Origin: Microbispora corallina
GTDB lineage: Bacteria > Actinomycetota > Actinomycetes > Streptosporangiales > Streptosporangiaceae
DNA length: 64,000 nucleotides
Assembly: GCF_016863035.1 (NCBI RefSeq)
Contig: NZ_BOOC01000020.1
Span: 1-64,000, forward strand
Reading direction: 5' to 3'
Both the position numbers and the translations under genes were made by a program. Below, in pieces: positions 61,431 to 64,000 of this stretch. Each line of letters begins with the position of its first letter. The stretch's first letter is position 1. The notes below the pieces were generated by a model that worked only from the letters and a program-made list of their open reading frames with translations, was not told the DNA's origin and made no database searches.

Positions 61431-61985
61431 TCAGCCCCGGAGCCCGGCCGGCACGTGCGCGTAGCCGGTCGTGACGATCTGCTCGGCCATCGCCGCGTAC
61501 GCCTCCGGGTCGTCGGGTGCGGACGTGGCCAGGCCGTCGACGTACCGGTTGAACATGCAGAACGCGGCGGCGATGAGCACGGTGTCGTGGACCTCCAGGT
61601 CGGTCGCGCCCTCGGCCCTGGCCGCCCGCACGTCCTCCTCGGTCACCTCCCGCCCGCCGCGCTGCACCTTGCCGGCGATCCGGAGCAGGGCCCGCAGCTT
61701 GGACGGCACCGGCGCGGCGTCCAGGTCGGCGCGTACCTGCTCGACCAGCGGCATGCCCTCGGGCAGCTGGGCGGCGGCGAAGGCGGCGTGGGAGGAGAAG
61801 CAGAACCGGCAGCTGTTCAGCGACGACACGTACGCCGCGATCAGCTCGCGCTCGCCTCGCGTCAGCGTGCTCTCCTGCCGCAGGAGCACCTCGGCCAGCG
61901 CGTTCAGCGGGCCGGCGGTCTCGGGCCGGAAGTCGAAGAGCCCGACGATCCCGGGCTGGTCGGTCGGCAGGCTGATGTGGGGCAT
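61431..61985 (-). CDS. AhpD-like/carboxymuconolactone decarboxylase family protein
   Basis: 184 residues from ATG 61985. Core: LTRGERELIAAYVSSLNSCRFCFSSHAAFA with the CxxC pair C59-C62 and H66, the peroxidase-type motif of AhpD proteins. HDTVLIAAAFCMFNRYVDGLAT closes the domain. Uses thiols to reduce peroxides, or a related activity. Upstream member of the pair with the FAD monooxygenase. Confidence 0.9.
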   Translation of the reverse strand: MPHISLPTDQPGIVGLFDFRPETAGPLNALAEVLLRQESTLTRGERELIAAYVSSLNSCRFCFSSHAAFAAAQLPEGMPLVEQVRADLDAAPVPSKLRALLRIAGKVQRGGREVTEEDVRAARAEGATDLEVHDTVLIAAAFCMFNRYVDGLATSAPDDPEAYAAMAEQIVTTGYAHVPAGLRG

Positions 61986-62277
61986 GGCACTCCATCGCGA
62001 GGACGAATCTGGGCGAGTCGGGATGAGCGTCGTGCGTACGGCCGTGCCGGGAAGAATGCACCCGACAAAGGCTCATGATCCGTACATTCCGGCTCGGCTG
62101 TCAACGCCCGATTTCGTCTGACCCGATATTCGCCACACCTGCGCACGTCACCGCAGCGGTAACCGCACTATGGCCGTATGGTAAGTCCGCCCTCACTCCG
62201 TTGTCGCTAACACTGATCGGGGCATGGAGTCACTGAACCGCCCAAAATAGGCCAGCCTCACTACCCGGAGGTCGCTT

Positions 62278-62673
62278 ATGCCGGAAAACCCGAGCGTGAC
62301 GATTGCGCGAGACTTCTACGACGCCCTGGCAAAGGGGGATCTCGATTCCATCCGCAGCGACCAGCTCGCCGACGACGTGGTCTTCCACGTTCCGGGACGC
62401 GGGTCGCTGGCCGCCGAATACCGCGGAAAGGACCAGGTGCTCGGATATCTTGGGCGGCTCGGCGAACTGACCGAAAACACCCTTCGTTTCGAGCCGGATT
62501 CGTTCCTCCTCGGTGAGGACACCGTCGCCGCCGTCATCCGCGTCCGGGGCGAGCGGGCCGGCCGCAGCCTGGACGACCGCGGCGTCCAGGTGTTCAAGAT
62601 CGCGGATGGCAAGATCGCGGAGCGGTGGAGCTACCCGTACGACCCGTACGTCATCGACGAGTTCTTCGCCTGA
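62278..62673 (+). CDS. NTF2-like (SnoaL) protein
   Basis: 131 residues, ATG 62278, GGAGG upstream. Pattern IARDFYDALAKGDLDSIRSDQLADDVVFHVPGRGSLAAEYRGKD (core DDVVFHVPGRG) and GKIAERWSYPYDPYVIDEFF. NTF2-fold isomerase/cyclase-like. Lies between two AhpD paralogues and likely belongs to the same biochemical unit. Confidence 0.88.
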   Translation: MPENPSVTIARDFYDALAKGDLDSIRSDQLADDVVFHVPGRGSLAAEYRGKDQVLGYLGRLGELTENTLRFEPDSFLLGEDTVAAVIRVRGERAGRSLDDRGVQVFKIADGKIAERWSYPYDPYVIDEFFA

Positions 62674-62689
62674 CCGCGGGCCCGCCGGG

Positions 62690-62724
62690 GGCGCCGGTCC
62701 CGGAGACCGCCCGGGACCGGCGCC
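62690..62724. terminator. Bidirectional hairpin
   Basis: Perfect 14-bp arms GGCGCCGGTCCCGG and CCGGGACCGGCGCC with a 7-nt loop, between convergent genes. Confidence 0.85.
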
Positions 62725-62742
62725 GCCGCGCGAGCCTCGCCG

Positions 62743-63429
62743 TCAGCCCTGGGCCAGCGCGTCGGCCAGGACCCGCACGTACCCGGTGGCCAGACGCGCC
62801 CGCTCCTCGTAGTGGACGGGATCGTCGGACGCGACCGTGGCCAGGCCGTCGACGTACCGGTTGAACATGCAGAACGCGGCCGCGATGAGCACGGTGTCAT
62901 GGATCTCCAGGTCGGTCGCGCCCTCGGCCCGCGCCTGCGCCACCTGCTCCTCGGTCACCTGCTTGCCGCCCTGCTGGACCGAGGCCGCGATGCGCAGCAG
63001 GGCCCTGAGCTTCGCCGGCACCGGGGCCGCGTCGAGGTCCTGGCGGACCTGCTCCACCAGCGACATCCCCTCGGGCAGTCGCGCGGCGGCGAAGGCCGCG
63101 TGCGTGAAGAAGCAGAAACGGCATTGGTTCAGCCCGGACACATAGGTGGCGATGAGTTCGCGTTCTCCCCGCGTGAGCGTGCTCTCCCCGCACAACAGCA
63201 CGTCGACCAACTGGTTCAGTGGCAGAGCCGTTTCCGGCCGGAATCGAAACAACCCCCGGATCCCCGGCTCGGCGGAACTCAACGTGATGTGCGGACGGGT
63301 GGCGCCACGGTGATTGGTCTCCCCTTTCACAGGCGGCGGCGGCCATTCCCTGACGGCGTCGGACAAAGGGGTGATGGACAGCTTGGCGGCCACGTTCGGG
63401 CGTTCCGGCGCGGCGACGGCGCTCGTCAT
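62743..63429 (-). CDS. AhpD-like protein, paralogue of 61431-61985
   Basis: 228 residues from ATG 63429, GAGGAGAGGG upstream. Closely similar to the 184-residue protein but with 45 extra N-terminal residues (PNVAAKLSITPLSDAVREW). CxxC pair C103-C106 and H110. Probably arose by duplication in the same cluster and may act in sequence or in alternative conditions. Confidence 0.9.
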   Translation of the reverse strand: MTSAVAAPERPNVAAKLSITPLSDAVREWPPPPVKGETNHRGATRPHITLSSAEPGIRGLFRFRPETALPLNQLVDVLLCGESTLTRGERELIATYVSGLNQCRFCFFTHAAFAAARLPEGMSLVEQVRQDLDAAPVPAKLRALLRIAASVQQGGKQVTEEQVAQARAEGATDLEIHDTVLIAAAFCMFNRYVDGLATVASDDPVHYEERARLATGYVRVLADALAQG

Positions 63430-63595
63430 TTCCCTACCCTCTCCTCGGATTCGGTGATCGGCTCTCGCACCACCAACTGTGCGGCGCGGCCACACCCCGA
63501 ACCAGAAGAATGGCGGTCAGCAAGCTGCCCGCGCCTGCCATTTTCCTGTCAATTCAATCCTTGACAGGAGTTTCGGCATGAGTATTTCCCGACGC

Positions 63596-64000
63596 TCACG
63601 CGGGAACGAGGTCGGGCGCCGGGTGCGCGTGGTGGGCGTGGGCGTCCCGCTCCCTGGCCGCCTGGGCCGTCACCGCCTCCCGCGACCACCGCTGCGCCAG
63701 CACCCCGCCCAGGGTCGCGGCCGCCGCGCTGCCGAGGCCGATCGTCCAGCCGACCGGCCCGAGCGGCCGGCAGCCGAAGAACGTGCTGACGCCCGGGACG
63801 GTGACGATGAGGCCGAGCACGGCGAGCGAGGCAAGCGCGGCGAGCACCACGACCCTGTCGCGCCCGCCGCCCGCGATCGTCTGCATGAGCTGCGCCCCCA
63901 CGAGCGCGACCAGCCCGATCGTGTCGGCCCGCCCGCGGGTGCCGCCCACCCGGCCGAGCAGCCATCCCGCGGTCGCCGCCGCCGCGGTCACGGCGGCGCG
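63596..64000 (-). CDS. P-type cation ATPase, C-terminal end (partial)
   Basis: The frame is open to the window edge at 64000 and ends at 63596. Text matches the C-terminal cation-ATPase membrane domain: LLGRVGGTRGRADTIGLVALVGAQLMQT, TPGVSTFFGCRPLGPVGW (core FFGCRPLGPVGW), and a histidine-rich tail (HAHHAHPAP). At least three transmembrane segments. The histidine tail may bind metal. Confidence 0.85.
   Translation of the reverse strand, partial: RAAVTAAAATAGWLLGRVGGTRGRADTIGLVALVGAQLMQTIAGGGRDRVVVLAALASLAVLGLIVTVPGVSTFFGCRPLGPVGWTIGLGSAAAATLGGVLAQRWSREAVTAQAARERDAHAHHAHPAPDLVPA

Overview
The window is high-GC actinobacterial DNA. Supporting signs are GC-rich third codon positions, GTG and TTG starts, a SARP/BTAD regulator, GlxA-type regulators, a methyltransferase of the PF04672 family, CBM2-bearing secreted proteins and an L,D-transpeptidase lipoprotein. 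A perfect 14-bp TGGGAGCGCTCCCA site, the operator of CelR/CebR cellulose regulators known from Thermobifida and Streptomyces, is also present. A Streptosporangiales-type soil organism is the best guess; this is inference and not proven by any single marker.

Layout. (1) 1-2390: remnant of an element integrated at the 3' end of a tRNA gene, with duplicated tRNA-end/terminator sequence, paired 12-bp direct repeats at both ends, an internally deleted tyrosine integrase and a frameshifted SUFU-domain gene. (2) 2470-9942: small genes (barstar, monooxygenase, MerR, DUF4304, NTF2-like, VOC, DUF4142, esterase-like phytase family, MaoC). (3) 10049-17500: an intact tRNA-Arg(ACG) followed by two further copies of its 3' half at 12590 and 17263, bounding two stacked islands. 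These hold a CBM2/Fn3 secreted protein, truncated IS110 and IS3 transposases, a broken lamin-tail/calcium-repeat secreted protein, a metallophosphoesterase and, at the outer edge, a decayed integrase. (4) 17817-33824: chromosomal housekeeping and stress genes, including a ferritin-like/CDGSH iron-sulfur fusion with a small acidic partner, LtrA, an ECF sigma factor lacking its usual C-terminal domain, a TetR/SDR pair with twin palindromic operators, and an ArsR-ArsC fusion with its own palindrome facing an APC permease.

(5) 33846-40761: the most unusual block. An exporter-type ABC half-transporter, a MauD/TlpA-like thioredoxin with a CPHC site, a MauE-like membrane protein and a 69-residue six-cysteine peptide lie on the minus strand. 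A small S26 signal peptidase diverges from them, and a 1052-residue AfsR-like SARP regulator follows, with a CelR/CebR-type box 75 bp before its start. Together they read as a cassette for making, oxidising, cleaving and exporting a disulfide-rich peptide.

(6) 41036-58521: dehydrogenases, two XRE/MmyB regulators, a PAS histidine kinase, an L,D-transpeptidase, an HD hydrolase facing a GlxA regulator, a STAS protein, a GH-A/CBM2 glycoside hydrolase, cupin, aldehyde dehydrogenase and methyltransferase. (7) 58634-64000: a YbdK-type ligase, an FAD monooxygenase coupled to an AhpD-like enzyme, an NTF2-like protein, a second AhpD paralogue, and the C-terminal end of a P-type cation ATPase that runs off the window.
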